Shown here piece after piece: positions 17,306-25,703 of a stretch of DNA of 64,000 nucleotides (positions are counted from its first letter, which is position 1; every line of letters begins with the position of its first letter). This DNA comes from JANQPC01 sp039208375 (lineage in GTDB: Bacteria; Pseudomonadota; Alphaproteobacteria; Rhodobacterales; Rhodobacteraceae), in contig JBCCRC010000002.1 in assembly GCA_039208375.1 (NCBI GenBank), forward strand, positions 1 through 64,000, read 5' to 3'. The notes below the pieces were generated by a model. It had not been told where the DNA came from, did no database searches, and saw only the letters and a program-made list of their open reading frames with translations. Made by a program: the position numbers and the translations under genes.

Positions 17306-17530
17306 GAGCACCCTCAAAAACCACGGCTCTGCTTGCAAAGCGCTCGGCGACACAAAAAAACACACTTCACGCCTAAGGATGCCATGCGCCGCAATCAACG
17401 ATTGTGGGCGGATGTGGCGCATTCGCGGGGCGACTGTTTTGAATTCCGCCGTAAAGCGTGCGATCAGGCAAAACTGGCCAAGCTTGTATCAACACTGCGG
17501 ATCTGGCCGACGTGCCTAAGCCGCAATAGG

Positions 17531-18880
17531 CTAGGTGCGCCGTGCGTGCGCTTGCCCCGAAGAGGCCAGGGCAAGCCCGGAAAGAGCCAGCAAAAGAATA
17601 ACGTTCGCAGGGATTTCTAGGCCGAAATCCGCAGCACTTTGGAACGCGGCGGTTACAATCGCCGAAAATGCAGCGGCGGGCAGCATAGCACCCTCGGAAG
17701 ATGAATAAACAGATTTCGCAAGGCGCAAACAGACCACTGCTACGAGCAAAACCGGCAGAGATCCAATAACAACGCCAAGCTCTACCCAGTTGGAAAGATA
17801 CGTTGAATGCGCCCGATCCCAGTAAAAATCGCCGGGGAGCGGCGGGCGGTGCACGCTCTCAAAAGCAAGGCGAAAGGTATCAAAGCCGTAGCCCAGCAGG
17901 GGCTCGGCGTGGATCAACTCAAGCGCGTAACCATAGGCAACGAGGCGGAATGCGACGCTTTCCTCAATGGAGATCACGCGATCTAGCAGGCCGACGCCCC
18001 ATGCGGTAGCCGCCACGGCCAAAACCGGAATTGCGATCGCGAACGTGACTAGAAACCGCCGCAAAGATGGTGTCGCCGCTCCTGTGCGCATCAAAACAAA
18101 GCATATCACAGCGCCAATAAGCGCCCCTGCCACGCCGAGCCGCGATTGTGTTGCAAAAAGCGCGAGCCCGATCACGACAAGGCCCAAAAGGACCAAGGCA
18201 CGGTTCAGCCATTCGTCGAGACCGGTGCGTGCGCCGCGCCGCCGTCTTTGCGATGCCGCGCCTGTGTCGAACAGCAGCGCGGTGCCCAGGCAAAAACCTA
18301 TACTCAGGAAGGTGGCAAATGAGTTGCGGTTGACGAATGTGCCGGTAGCGAAGCCAAGGTAGGCCGTCTTTTCCCCCCAAAGTGCGACATCCCCAAGAAG
18401 ATTAAGGGCCACGAGACCCCACGCCGCGTGAGCAACGGCGCCGGCAAACATCAAAATCGCAACTCGGTGCGCCTGATTTTCGCGCGCGCCAGCGATTAGC
18501 GCGAGATAGAAGAACAAAATGTAAATCGTGAAGCGTAGCGCCCCCATCGCGCTCGCGGAGGGTAGGATGCTGAGGGCCAATCCGCCCGGACCAACATGTT
18601 CGAACGGTAGTGGAACCGATTGTACAAGGGCCCAGGCCGGGAGAATGGCTGCAATTGCAAGAAGCCACGCGTTGCTTCGGTGAAGCGTAATGTGGCGCGC
18701 CTGATCGCGGTGGGCGAGCAGAATGAAGCCGATCGTCCAGATCGCTACGATTACGCCGAAAGTCAGCCAATAGACGGGGCGGTTGAGGCCCAGGGGGATC
18801 GCAGCGGCCGTTGCACCCAGTGCAACGAACCACCCTGTCCAGCGCAGAAGCTTACGGTTTTTCCGAGAGGAGCCAGTCAT
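17531..18880 (-). CDS. O-antigen ligase/polymerase family protein (449 aa)
   Basis: This polytopic inner-membrane protein of the O-antigen ligase / Wzy_C superfamily has about eleven hydrophobic segments. A large periplasmic loop between residues 315 and 380 contains the family-like motif LLGYGFDTFRLAFE and an RAHSTYLSNWVELGVVIG stretch; histidine and arginine residues in this loop are characteristic of WaaL/Wzy enzymes. The length is normal. It lies 225 nt upstream of the BY-kinase gene and 43 nt downstream of an uncharacterised exported protein, all on the minus strand. It probably polymerises or ligates the exopolysaccharide repeat made by this locus. Ligase versus polymerase cannot be decided by eye. 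Confidence 0.88.
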   Translation of the reverse strand: MTGSSRKNRKLLRWTGWFVALGATAAAIPLGLNRPVYWLTFGVIVAIWTIGFILLAHRDQARHITLHRSNAWLLAIAAILPAWALVQSVPLPFEHVGPGGLALSILPSASAMGALRFTIYILFFYLALIAGARENQAHRVAILMFAGAVAHAAWGLVALNLLGDVALWGEKTAYLGFATGTFVNRNSFATFLSIGFCLGTALLFDTGAASQRRRRGARTGLDEWLNRALVLLGLVVIGLALFATQSRLGVAGALIGAVICFVLMRTGAATPSLRRFLVTFAIAIPVLAVAATAWGVGLLDRVISIEESVAFRLVAYGYALELIHAEPLLGYGFDTFRLAFESVHRPPLPGDFYWDRAHSTYLSNWVELGVVIGSLPVLLVAVVCLRLAKSVYSSSEGAMLPAAAFSAIVTAAFQSAADFGLEIPANVILLLALSGLALASSGQAHARRT

Positions 18881-18923
18881 TTAATCCAAGCCCCCCGCTG
18901 CTGGCTGAATGGCCGATCCGCGG

Positions 18924-19589
18924 CTAGCGGGCACGGCGCGCGTCCTGAGCCCGAAGCGCCTGCAGAAACTCGGTCTGGGCGTCGGACGGCAGCGTTTCCA
19001 ATATCGAAATCAGAGGCTCCTGAAGATCTTTATGGGCACTGTAGAAGGCCGCAACCGCCTGGCTGCCACGATCACTTCGCAGCACCTGTTCCAAATCAGC
19101 AGCCATTGTCAGTGCGGGGTAGGTGCCGGTTCCGACACCAATCTGGCGGGCAACGGCCAATCGGTGCAGTGCCATCCAGTCAAGATGCGGCGCCAGTTCG
19201 GCTGATTGGGTGAGCGCGGCCGCTGCATCATCAAACGCGCCCAGCCCAGCCAGAGCGCCGGCGCGCACCAGGTGGGCGGCTCCGAACCCCGGCGATGCGG
19301 CGAGCGCGCGGTTGGCAATGCCGAGACACGCATTCGAAACCGTTCTGCGCCGCACTTGAGGCATCATCCGCGCGGTCGGAGAGGTGATCGCATTGCTGCA
19401 ACTTATCAGAACGCCGAATTGTGCTTCTGCGCTGAAGGCTTTCGGCTCTTCCGAAGTGGGCGCGAGATACCAGCGGTCAGCAGGACGCTCAGCCAAACGA
19501 GCGCTACTCCGCTCTGCTCCAACCACGCTTAGAGCCGCCACAAGGCTAATGGCGGCGAGCAAAAAAACAGCGCGGTGTACCCAATCCAT
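18924..19589 (-). CDS. Exported helical (TPR-like) protein in exopolysaccharide locus (221 aa)
   Basis: I do not recognise a named family. The N-terminus has a signal peptide or anchor (MDWVHRAVFLLAAISLVAALSV in two parts, residues 1-22). The middle consists of paired helices with a TPR-like pattern (NRALAASPGFGAAHLVRAGA, then AAALTQSAELAPHLDWMAL). Two cysteines (LISCSN and NACLG) are spaced to form a disulfide in the periplasm. The gene is 43 nt upstream of the ligase/polymerase gene and probably cotranscribed, which suggests a structural or scaffold role in polysaccharide assembly; that is inference. Confidence 0.7.
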   Translation of the reverse strand: MDWVHRAVFLLAAISLVAALSVVGAERSSARLAERPADRWYLAPTSEEPKAFSAEAQFGVLISCSNAITSPTARMMPQVRRRTVSNACLGIANRALAASPGFGAAHLVRAGALAGLGAFDDAAAALTQSAELAPHLDWMALHRLAVARQIGVGTGTYPALTMAADLEQVLRSDRGSQAVAAFYSAHKDLQEPLISILETLPSDAQTEFLQALRAQDARRAR

Positions 19590-19755
19590 TGCCAGTCTCG
19601 GCTATTGTTGCCTTTCAAGAATTAATTCTAACCTATTCACACACAAGAAAAAACATGCTAGCTCTACTGCGCCGTGCAAAGTTGCGGGGCGTAAACTGCG
19701 CGGGGCAGGTTTGGCCCATTGGTTGCGCGTAATGAGTTTGTTGGGGGTGGGTACC

Positions 19756-20202
19756 ATGAAGCAGTTTCTTTCCACATGTGCCGCGGCGATCACTTTCGCA
19801 ATTCCGGCTTATGCCGCTGTGCCAGATGGTGAAATGAACGGGCTTCTCGATAACGTTCGGGCGGCCTGCTCAGAAGGCGGTGAAAGCGATAGTTGTGTTG
19901 CCGCGCTACGCACCGCATTGGGTGTCATTGTCGAAGCGCGCACGGTTGGCAACGAGGTCGCCACAGACACGCAACTCGCCCAGCTTGTGGCCGAGGTTGG
20001 GGCGATTTCCAATCAAGGTGCTATGGGCACGGAGATGTCTGCTGCCGTCGGCGCAGTGATCCTCAACGAAGTTTCGCCGCAGATGCAGGACCGTAATGCA
20101 GCCCAGGCGATGGACACTGTGGCGCTCGCAATCGTTTCAGGCGAGCCTTCGAGCGTTCCGACCCAAGAGCTTGCGCAAGCCGTCGCTGTCAGCGCCAACT
20201 AG
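19756..20202 (+). CDS. Small secreted protein, function unknown (148 aa)
   Basis: The predicted protein has a clear Sec signal peptide (MKQFLSTCAAAITFAIPAYA, cleavage before AVPDG) and a mature domain of about 128 residues that appears mainly helical. Two close cysteines (AACSEGGESDSCVAAL) could form a disulfide. The ATG at 19756 is preceded by a GGGGGTGGG stretch; a GTG- or ATG-started longer form would bury the signal peptide. It is divergent from the exopolysaccharide genes on the minus strand and upstream of two glycosyltransferases. The family is unknown to me, and a link to polysaccharide export is guilt by association. Confidence 0.7.
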   Translation: MKQFLSTCAAAITFAIPAYAAVPDGEMNGLLDNVRAACSEGGESDSCVAALRTALGVIVEARTVGNEVATDTQLAQLVAEVGAISNQGAMGTEMSAAVGAVILNEVSPQMQDRNAAQAMDTVALAIVSGEPSSVPTQELAQAVAVSAN

Positions 20203-20387
20203 CCAAGCCCGACGCCTGGTGCGACCCGGTGAGGGGTGCCGCCCGTGTCGTGGCGCCCTATGCGCATACACTCAATTCGTATCCGTCCAAACTCGTTCCG
20301 TTTAATGTGAACGTCTTGTCCAAGCCGGATCAAACTTCGGCCAGCCGGCGCATTGTTGAGCGATCACGGCACTTTGCCCCGCAGGTT

Positions 20388-20415
20388 TTGACAGGACGCA
20401 GAGCGGCCTCATACC
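20388..20415 (+). promoter_or_regulatory. Candidate promoter for the glycosyltransferase pair
   Basis: A perfect -35 TTGACA (20388-20393) is followed after 16 nt by CATACC (20410-20415), a weak -10. The predicted leader to the ATG at 20480 is about 58 nt. The rest of the 277-nt gap between the secreted protein and the glycosyltransferase shows nothing else that I recognise. Confidence 0.4.
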
Positions 20416-20479
20416 ACCGTGAAACGGGTGCGTAGAGTTGTGCGCGCGCGCCCGCGTACCGAACCAAAGGGTAACGAGT

Positions 20480-21622
20480 ATGGAAGTGAACATTCTGGGC
20501 TGTCGCGGCCTGCCGCCTTCCCATGGCGGATTCGAAACGCTCGCCTTTGTGTTGTCGACCTATCTCGTGAAGCGCGGCTGGTCTGTGAACGTCTATTGCC
20601 AGGATGACGATGCGGCCTTTGCTGACGGGGCGCAAGATGAATGGAACGGGATCACCCGCACGCATTTCCAGCCGCGGTTCGCCGGGCCGCTCGGCACGAT
20701 GTACTTCGATCTCAAATCGGTGCGCCATGCCTTGGGTATGCCGGGGATCGACTTGGTTTTGGGCTACAACACCGCAGTGTTTTCCCTCCTTCAGCGGCTG
20801 AGCGGTCGGCGCACCGTGATGAACATGGACGGAATTGAATGGATGCGGTCCAAGTGGGGCCCGTTGCCGAAGGCATGGTTCTTTCTCAACGAATTGATCG
20901 GTGCGAACGTAGCCAACGCCATAATTGCTGATCACCCCGAGATGGAGCGGCACTTCCGCTTTCGCTGCCTGAAATCGCCCCGGGTGATTGCCTATGGCGG
21001 CGATGTTATCGAACGGGCTGATCCTTCTCTGATAGAGCCGCTCGGGTTGACGCCGGACAAGTACCTGATCTCGATCGCCCGGATTGAGCCCGAGAACTCA
21101 ATTCTTGAGCTTGTGCAATCCGCCAATGCGATGCCCGAAGGGTTCAAAATGGTTGTCTTGGGCAACCTAGACGATACGAACAGCTACCATCAGCGGCTGC
21201 GGGCCGCAGCGAGCGACCAGGTGATTTTCCCTGGTGGGATCTATGATCCGACAACGGTTTCTGCGCTTCGTTTCTTTGCGCGTGCGTACCTACATGGTCA
21301 CCAGGTGGGCGGCACCAATCCGTCGCTGGTGGAGGCCCTGGGGGCCGGCAATGCGGTAATCGCTCACGACAACCCGTTTAACCGTTGGACGGCCGGTGAC
21401 GGCCAGTTGTTTTTTTCTGACCAAGGTGGAATTCGCAGCGCAATTGATCGTTTCTGCTCGGACGATGCGCTTACCGCGCTGGCCCGCAATGCAGCGCGCG
21501 CACGTCACGCTCGGGCATTTCGCTGGGACGATGTGCTTTCGGCCTATGAAGGGCTGCTCGCCGAAGAGTATCAGAAGATCCGGGTCCCCGGCATCAAGTA
21601 CGGTCTTCAGACGCGATTGTAG
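20480..21622 (+). CDS. DUF1972 glycosyltransferase, GT4-like (380 aa)
   Basis: This cytoplasmic glycosyltransferase builds a polysaccharide repeat. The N-terminal DUF1972 signature ILGCRGLPPSHGGFETLAF is at residues 4-22. The GT-B C-terminal domain contains RIEPENSILELVQSA and the nucleotide-sugar region HGHQVGGTNPSLVEALGAGN (about residue 275) with the family Glu. I chose the ATG at 20480 because the motif follows within four residues; the frame opens slightly upstream without support. It is followed after 11 nt by a second glycosyltransferase, so they form an operon. Family members include rhamnosyl- and galactosyl-type transferases; donor and acceptor here are unknown. Confidence 0.92.
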   Translation: MEVNILGCRGLPPSHGGFETLAFVLSTYLVKRGWSVNVYCQDDDAAFADGAQDEWNGITRTHFQPRFAGPLGTMYFDLKSVRHALGMPGIDLVLGYNTAVFSLLQRLSGRRTVMNMDGIEWMRSKWGPLPKAWFFLNELIGANVANAIIADHPEMERHFRFRCLKSPRVIAYGGDVIERADPSLIEPLGLTPDKYLISIARIEPENSILELVQSANAMPEGFKMVVLGNLDDTNSYHQRLRAAASDQVIFPGGIYDPTTVSALRFFARAYLHGHQVGGTNPSLVEALGAGNAVIAHDNPFNRWTAGDGQLFFSDQGGIRSAIDRFCSDDALTALARNAARARHARAFRWDDVLSAYEGLLAEEYQKIRVPGIKYGLQTRL

Positions 21623-21633
21623 GCGGACATACG

Positions 21634-22803
21634 ATGGGATCCGGCACCGCAAAATCCATCCTGTGCGTGCATCAGGGCACAGAGTTCTACGGGTCTGACC
21701 GAAGTTTTGTGCATGCGGTTTCTGCGCTTGCAAGCTCGGGGCAGGGGCAGCCTGAAGTCTTGCTGCCGGGGCGTGGCGAGATTGAAATTCTGTTAGCGCA
21801 GGCCGGTATTAACGGCCCAACGGTAAGGCATCTTTGGATTCTGCGGAAAGCGGGCCTTCTATGCGACATGTCACTTGGCCTGCCGCGGAATATTGCCGCT
21901 CTGCGCCGTGCGATCCGCGATCTCAGGCGGGCAAAGACGGTCTATGTGAACACCGCCGTTGTGCTTGATTTTACGCTCGCCTCAATCCTCATAGGGCGGC
22001 GTTTGATCGTCCACGTTAGAGAAATCCCTACTGGGTTGGCACTTGCGGTGTTGCGGCGGCTCCTCATCGTGTCGCACGCTGGCGTGATCTTCAACTCACA
22101 AGCTACCGCGGCAGCATTCGAATTGCCCGCGGCACAGCCGCAGCGTATCGTTCACAATGGCTACCCGCAGCCCGCACGCTTCGAAAAAGAGCGTTATACT
22201 GGGGATCGCCCGCTGCGCGTGTTGTGTATCGGGCGGCTCAACGCATGGAAGGGTCAGGATGCTTTAGTCGAGGCCTGTGCCGCAATCCCCAAGCCAGTGC
22301 GCCATCGATTTGACGTCCAAATCGTGGGGGGCGTCTATGGTGGGCAAGAGCACTTCCGGCAGCGCCTGATTGCTGCGATTGCGCAGAATGGCCTCGGCGG
22401 CATGGTCCGGCTCATCGGGTCGGTTGGGGATCCTTCTGGGTTGTACCGCAATGCGGATGTTGTCGTCGTGCCCTCCACTCAGCCCGAACCCTTCGGCAGG
22501 GTTGCAATCGAAGCGATGGCCCATCACTGCGCGGTGGTAGCCTCAGACCACGGCGGACTTCGCGAGATTGTCGTTGCCGGGCGCACGGGCAAGCTCATCC
22601 CCCCAGCCAAGCCCGATCGGTTGAAAGACGCGCTTCTCGCCTATAGCGCTGCGCCCGAATTGGTGTGCCAGCACGGCGCATCCGGTCACCAACGCTACCT
22701 CGAGCGCTTCACGCAAGATGCATGCGATGCGGCGTTTCTTCAGGCATTTGCAGATCTCGAGCCGCGCGAGACAACGCGATCACGCCGCCTTCAGCGTGCT
22801 TAG
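21634..22803 (+). CDS. Glycosyltransferase family 4 protein (389 aa)
   Basis: This is a GT-B fold glycosyltransferase. The N-terminal acceptor domain starts SILCVHQGTEFYGSDRSF; the C-terminal domain begins near residue 190 with RVLCIGRLNAWKGQDALVEA, and the donor-binding EX7E-type motif is in PSTQPEPFGRVAIEAMAHH (about residues 280-298), followed by GLREIV. The gene lies 11 nt after the DUF1972 gene. Its 3' end overlaps the 3' end of the convergent flippase gene by 24 nt. It probably adds a sugar to the lipid-linked exopolysaccharide repeat. The specificity is unknown. Confidence 0.92.
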   Translation: MGSGTAKSILCVHQGTEFYGSDRSFVHAVSALASSGQGQPEVLLPGRGEIEILLAQAGINGPTVRHLWILRKAGLLCDMSLGLPRNIAALRRAIRDLRRAKTVYVNTAVVLDFTLASILIGRRLIVHVREIPTGLALAVLRRLLIVSHAGVIFNSQATAAAFELPAAQPQRIVHNGYPQPARFEKERYTGDRPLRVLCIGRLNAWKGQDALVEACAAIPKPVRHRFDVQIVGGVYGGQEHFRQRLIAAIAQNGLGGMVRLIGSVGDPSGLYRNADVVVVPSTQPEPFGRVAIEAMAHHCAVVASDHGGLREIVVAGRTGKLIPPAKPDRLKDALLAYSAAPELVCQHGASGHQRYLERFTQDACDAAFLQAFADLEPRETTRSRRLQRA

Positions 22804-24036
22804 GGCGACGAGCGCAAGCGGAAGCAAAACGCCCACCATGGCGAGGCCGGAGAGCAGGCACACAACCTCCAGCGAGGCGCCGAACGAACCGCCAATAACG
22901 ATCGCCCCGAAACAGGCGACCACCGCGCTGCCCTCTAAGACAAGCGACATGCGCTGTCGCCCGTAGAGCGAGAAAATTATCTGAACGGGCCGCAGAACCA
23001 AAAGGCCGGCAACGAACAGCGCATTGGCGAGGCAAACGGCTCCAACTCCCTTCCATTCCGGCGGAAAGAGGATCCCTTCGGTGAGGTAGACAAGCGTAGC
23101 AACGCTGAACGAGGTGAAGAGCGCCGAAAGCGTGAGCTTTTGGATCAGCGCAATGCCTAAACGCCGTGCCTCGGGCAGGTTGCCGTCGCGGATATGCTGC
23201 GCGATCGAGGCGCGTAACACCTCTGTTGTCGAGCGCACGATCAACTCCACAGGCCGGTAGGCCAGCAGGAAGCCGATGGCATAGATCCCGGCGCCGGCAG
23301 CGGTAAAAAATATCGTGATTACGAAGACCGGGCCACGCATTGGAAACTGGCTCAGAAACTGCCCGCCACCCTCGTATAAAATGCGCTCGCGGTGCCGTTT
23401 CAGAGTGCGCAGGAACTGCGCTGCGCCAAGGTTGCGCCTGGCTCGGCCAAGATCCGCCCAGGTCCGCCGCGTCAGCGCGATTGCCGCGATCGCCGCGCCT
23501 AGCACAGACGAAACGACGAGGCCGGCAAACCCGAAGCCCTTGAGGCCGAGGCCGATGCGCCCGGCAACAAGCGTTGCGGCGCGAAGGTTTTCTGCCAGAA
23601 CCAACGTTCCGAAGCGCGACGCCCGGATGGTTAGGCTCTGGAACAGATAGTAGGCGCCCCGGCACCACACTACGACGATCACGGCGACGACAAGCCATGT
23701 CTGCGCCAGCATCTCAGGTACCAGACCCGCCTTTATTGCGGCCCAGAACAGCGCCCCCGCAAGGATTGCCACGAGACTGATCGATATAAGCGTTGCGGCG
23801 ATCAGATCGCGCACGCCTCTTGCGGACCGGGTGACGTAAATCGCTTTGTCCAACGCCAGTGTCGCACCATAGGCGAAAATATCGCAAAACGCGTCTAGGA
23901 TAAGGAAGCTGCCCAGAACGATAGGGTCATAGATCCGCGCCACGATCGGGATCGACAGGGCAACGATCACTTGCGACAGGGCGGATCCCGCGGCGAACTT
24001 GCCGATCGGCTTGGCGAAGGCGCTGTTCAATCGCAT
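22780..24036 (-). CDS. Wzx-like polysaccharide flippase (418 aa)
   Basis: This polytopic membrane protein of the MATE-like/oligosaccharidyl-lipid flippase superfamily has about twelve hydrophobic segments. The N-terminus (KFAAGSALSQVIVALSIPIVARIYDP) is typical of Wzx/polysaccharide biosynthesis proteins. It would translocate the undecaprenyl-linked repeat across the inner membrane. The ATG at 24036 directly abuts the TAA of the polymerase-like gene upstream, so the two are cotranscribed. The 3' end overlaps the convergent glycosyltransferase by 24 nt. The class is likely but sequence divergence is high in this family. Confidence 0.87.
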   Translation of the reverse strand: MRLNSAFAKPIGKFAAGSALSQVIVALSIPIVARIYDPIVLGSFLILDAFCDIFAYGATLALDKAIYVTRSARGVRDLIAATLISISLVAILAGALFWAAIKAGLVPEMLAQTWLVVAVIVVVWCRGAYYLFQSLTIRASRFGTLVLAENLRAATLVAGRIGLGLKGFGFAGLVVSSVLGAAIAAIALTRRTWADLGRARRNLGAAQFLRTLKRHRERILYEGGGQFLSQFPMRGPVFVITIFFTAAGAGIYAIGFLLAYRPVELIVRSTTEVLRASIAQHIRDGNLPEARRLGIALIQKLTLSALFTSFSVATLVYLTEGILFPPEWKGVGAVCLANALFVAGLLVLRPVQIIFSLYGRQRMSLVLEGSAVVACFGAIVIGGSFGASLEVVCLLSGLAMVGVLLPLALVALSTLKAA

Positions 24037-25326
24037 TTACACCGCCCCGTGATGCCGCTTCGCAGCCATAGCCTGCGTTGCGCCGATAATCGCAAGGGCG
24101 ACGTTCATGATATCCAGTGTGGAAAAGTAGCCCTGGAACGCCCACACGACGAAAAGCGCAAGCATCACTGCGGTACGGTTGAAAAGAACCGCAAGCCCGT
24201 CTGCACACTCGTCACGGCGCACTGCCAGAAAAAGAAGGCTCAGTGTATAGATTGCTGCACCGAAGACCCCGAACTTCAATAATGCCGTCAAAAGCGAGAT
24301 ATGGGTGATCGGCACTGCCGTCAGCGTTGTCTTGCTCTCGGCTGTTACGCCTAAATCCACGGCCATCGTGAGTTCAACAAGGCTTCCAAATCCTTTACCG
24401 AACAGCTGCTGCCACGTGGTTAAGTTGAGGTATTGCTGCCACGCAAGATGGGCTTCGTAGGATCGAAATGCGCTATGGATTTGCGCCTCTGAGCCGAAGT
24501 CTGAGGTAAAGACTTCATTAATGCCTGGGCTGTCGAGCACGTGGATCAGGCCACTGATCGTGGCGTAGAAGGGCGGTATGCTGAGAAACGTGACAATGGC
24601 AACTGACGCGATAAGCACGGGCCGGAAAGGAACCCGCATCTTGTGAAGCGCCAGGCAAATGAGAAAGAAGGCGGGGCATAGCAGGATGCCCCGCGATGTT
24701 GACGCGACAGCCGCCGCAATCATCACAACGCTGCCCAGACACGCGAGGGTCGCCTGGGACGGCACACTTGCGGCGATGGCGCTGGGCCGCAGAATTGCGA
24801 CGAGAAGCCCGAAGAACATCAGGTAATAGGCCCGCCCCACCGTCAGCTGAAGCGAGCGTCGATCAAACTCCCACCCGCCGACGATGACGTATTCAGCGAG
24901 GTAGGACGCCGCAAGAAAGAGGCTTGCAAAGAAGATCGCGCGCAGGATGCGCTCAAACTCGCCCACCCATTGCGCCAGCCCGAATGCCACAAGCAGGATT
25001 AGCGGGGCCTTGGTGAAGTAGACGAGATCCCGCACGAATGGCCAGGCTTCGAATGTGCGTGATGCGGCGCCAACAAGGGCCCCCGCCACCGTAAGAAGCA
25101 GAAAAGGCCAGAGAAATGCGAAAAGCCGCGGAGCTGTTGGCGCCCTCGTCACGAGGCCAATGAGCGCAAGAAGCGCCGTTGCAGCGAAAACGATATCCGC
25201 GGGCTGCATTGAGATGAGCACGAGCCACCCCACGAGCACGGCGTCGGCCGCGACCGAGGTTGCTTTTTGGGGGCGTTTGGCGGTGCGGGCCTGCCCAGCA
25301 AGGGTGGTATCGTATATCGCTTCCAT
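24037..25326 (-). CDS. Wzy-like polysaccharide polymerase candidate (429 aa)
   Basis: This inner-membrane protein has about ten helices and a large loop at residues 250-330 containing YEAHLAWQQYLNLTTWQQLFGKGFGS, here noted as its two parts YEAHLAWQQYL and TTWQQLFGKGFG. The LFGKGFG motif resembles the GxGFG of the O-antigen ligase/Wzy superfamily. It immediately precedes the flippase gene with no gap, the usual pairing of Wzy and Wzx. The locus therefore has two members of this superfamily (the other at 17531-18880), one likely acting as polymerase and the other as ligase or a second polymerase. The assignment rests on topology, motif and context. Confidence 0.78.
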   Translation of the reverse strand: MEAIYDTTLAGQARTAKRPQKATSVAADAVLVGWLVLISMQPADIVFAATALLALIGLVTRAPTAPRLFAFLWPFLLLTVAGALVGAASRTFEAWPFVRDLVYFTKAPLILLVAFGLAQWVGEFERILRAIFFASLFLAASYLAEYVIVGGWEFDRRSLQLTVGRAYYLMFFGLLVAILRPSAIAASVPSQATLACLGSVVMIAAAVASTSRGILLCPAFFLICLALHKMRVPFRPVLIASVAIVTFLSIPPFYATISGLIHVLDSPGINEVFTSDFGSEAQIHSAFRSYEAHLAWQQYLNLTTWQQLFGKGFGSLVELTMAVDLGVTAESKTTLTAVPITHISLLTALLKFGVFGAAIYTLSLLFLAVRRDECADGLAVLFNRTAVMLALFVVWAFQGYFSTLDIMNVALAIIGATQAMAAKRHHGAV

Positions 25327-25703
25327 TCCAATCTATGCGTACCGCATCCTTCGCGCGACACACAGAGATCGCAGGGTTTGCGGACGCGTCGGAAACAGTC
25401 GCCGCGAGCGCCGGGGTTACGTCCGTTTTCTGGCGCTAGTGTAGGGGCAAGGCGCTGCGCAGCATCCGACCGATGCGGTAGCATCTATTGGGCCACAAAG
25501 GCCCCGCCCGTGCCCAGAGCGCCGGGCCAAGGCGTCAATGAACAGACGAACGCTTCGACTGGCCTTTATTTTCGCAAAGGAAACAATGGTATAAAAGGCT
25601 TCCACTCCCTCCAAGGCTAAAGTAGCAGTGAGGGGCTTTGGGCGCTGTGTGCGCGCTCTGGCTGGGTGTTTTGGTGAGTTGGTTTGGTGCGGGGTCCCCA
25701 GGC
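25327..25703. other. Divergent intergenic region before the type I secretion genes
   Basis: This gap separates the minus-strand polymerase gene from the plus-strand secretion ABC transporter and should hold both promoters. A TATAAA hexamer is at 25590-25595, but no convincing -35 lies at the right distance. The secretion gene's frame is open from 25638, so the true start may be upstream of 25704. No RNA gene or repeat was seen. Confidence 0.4.
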
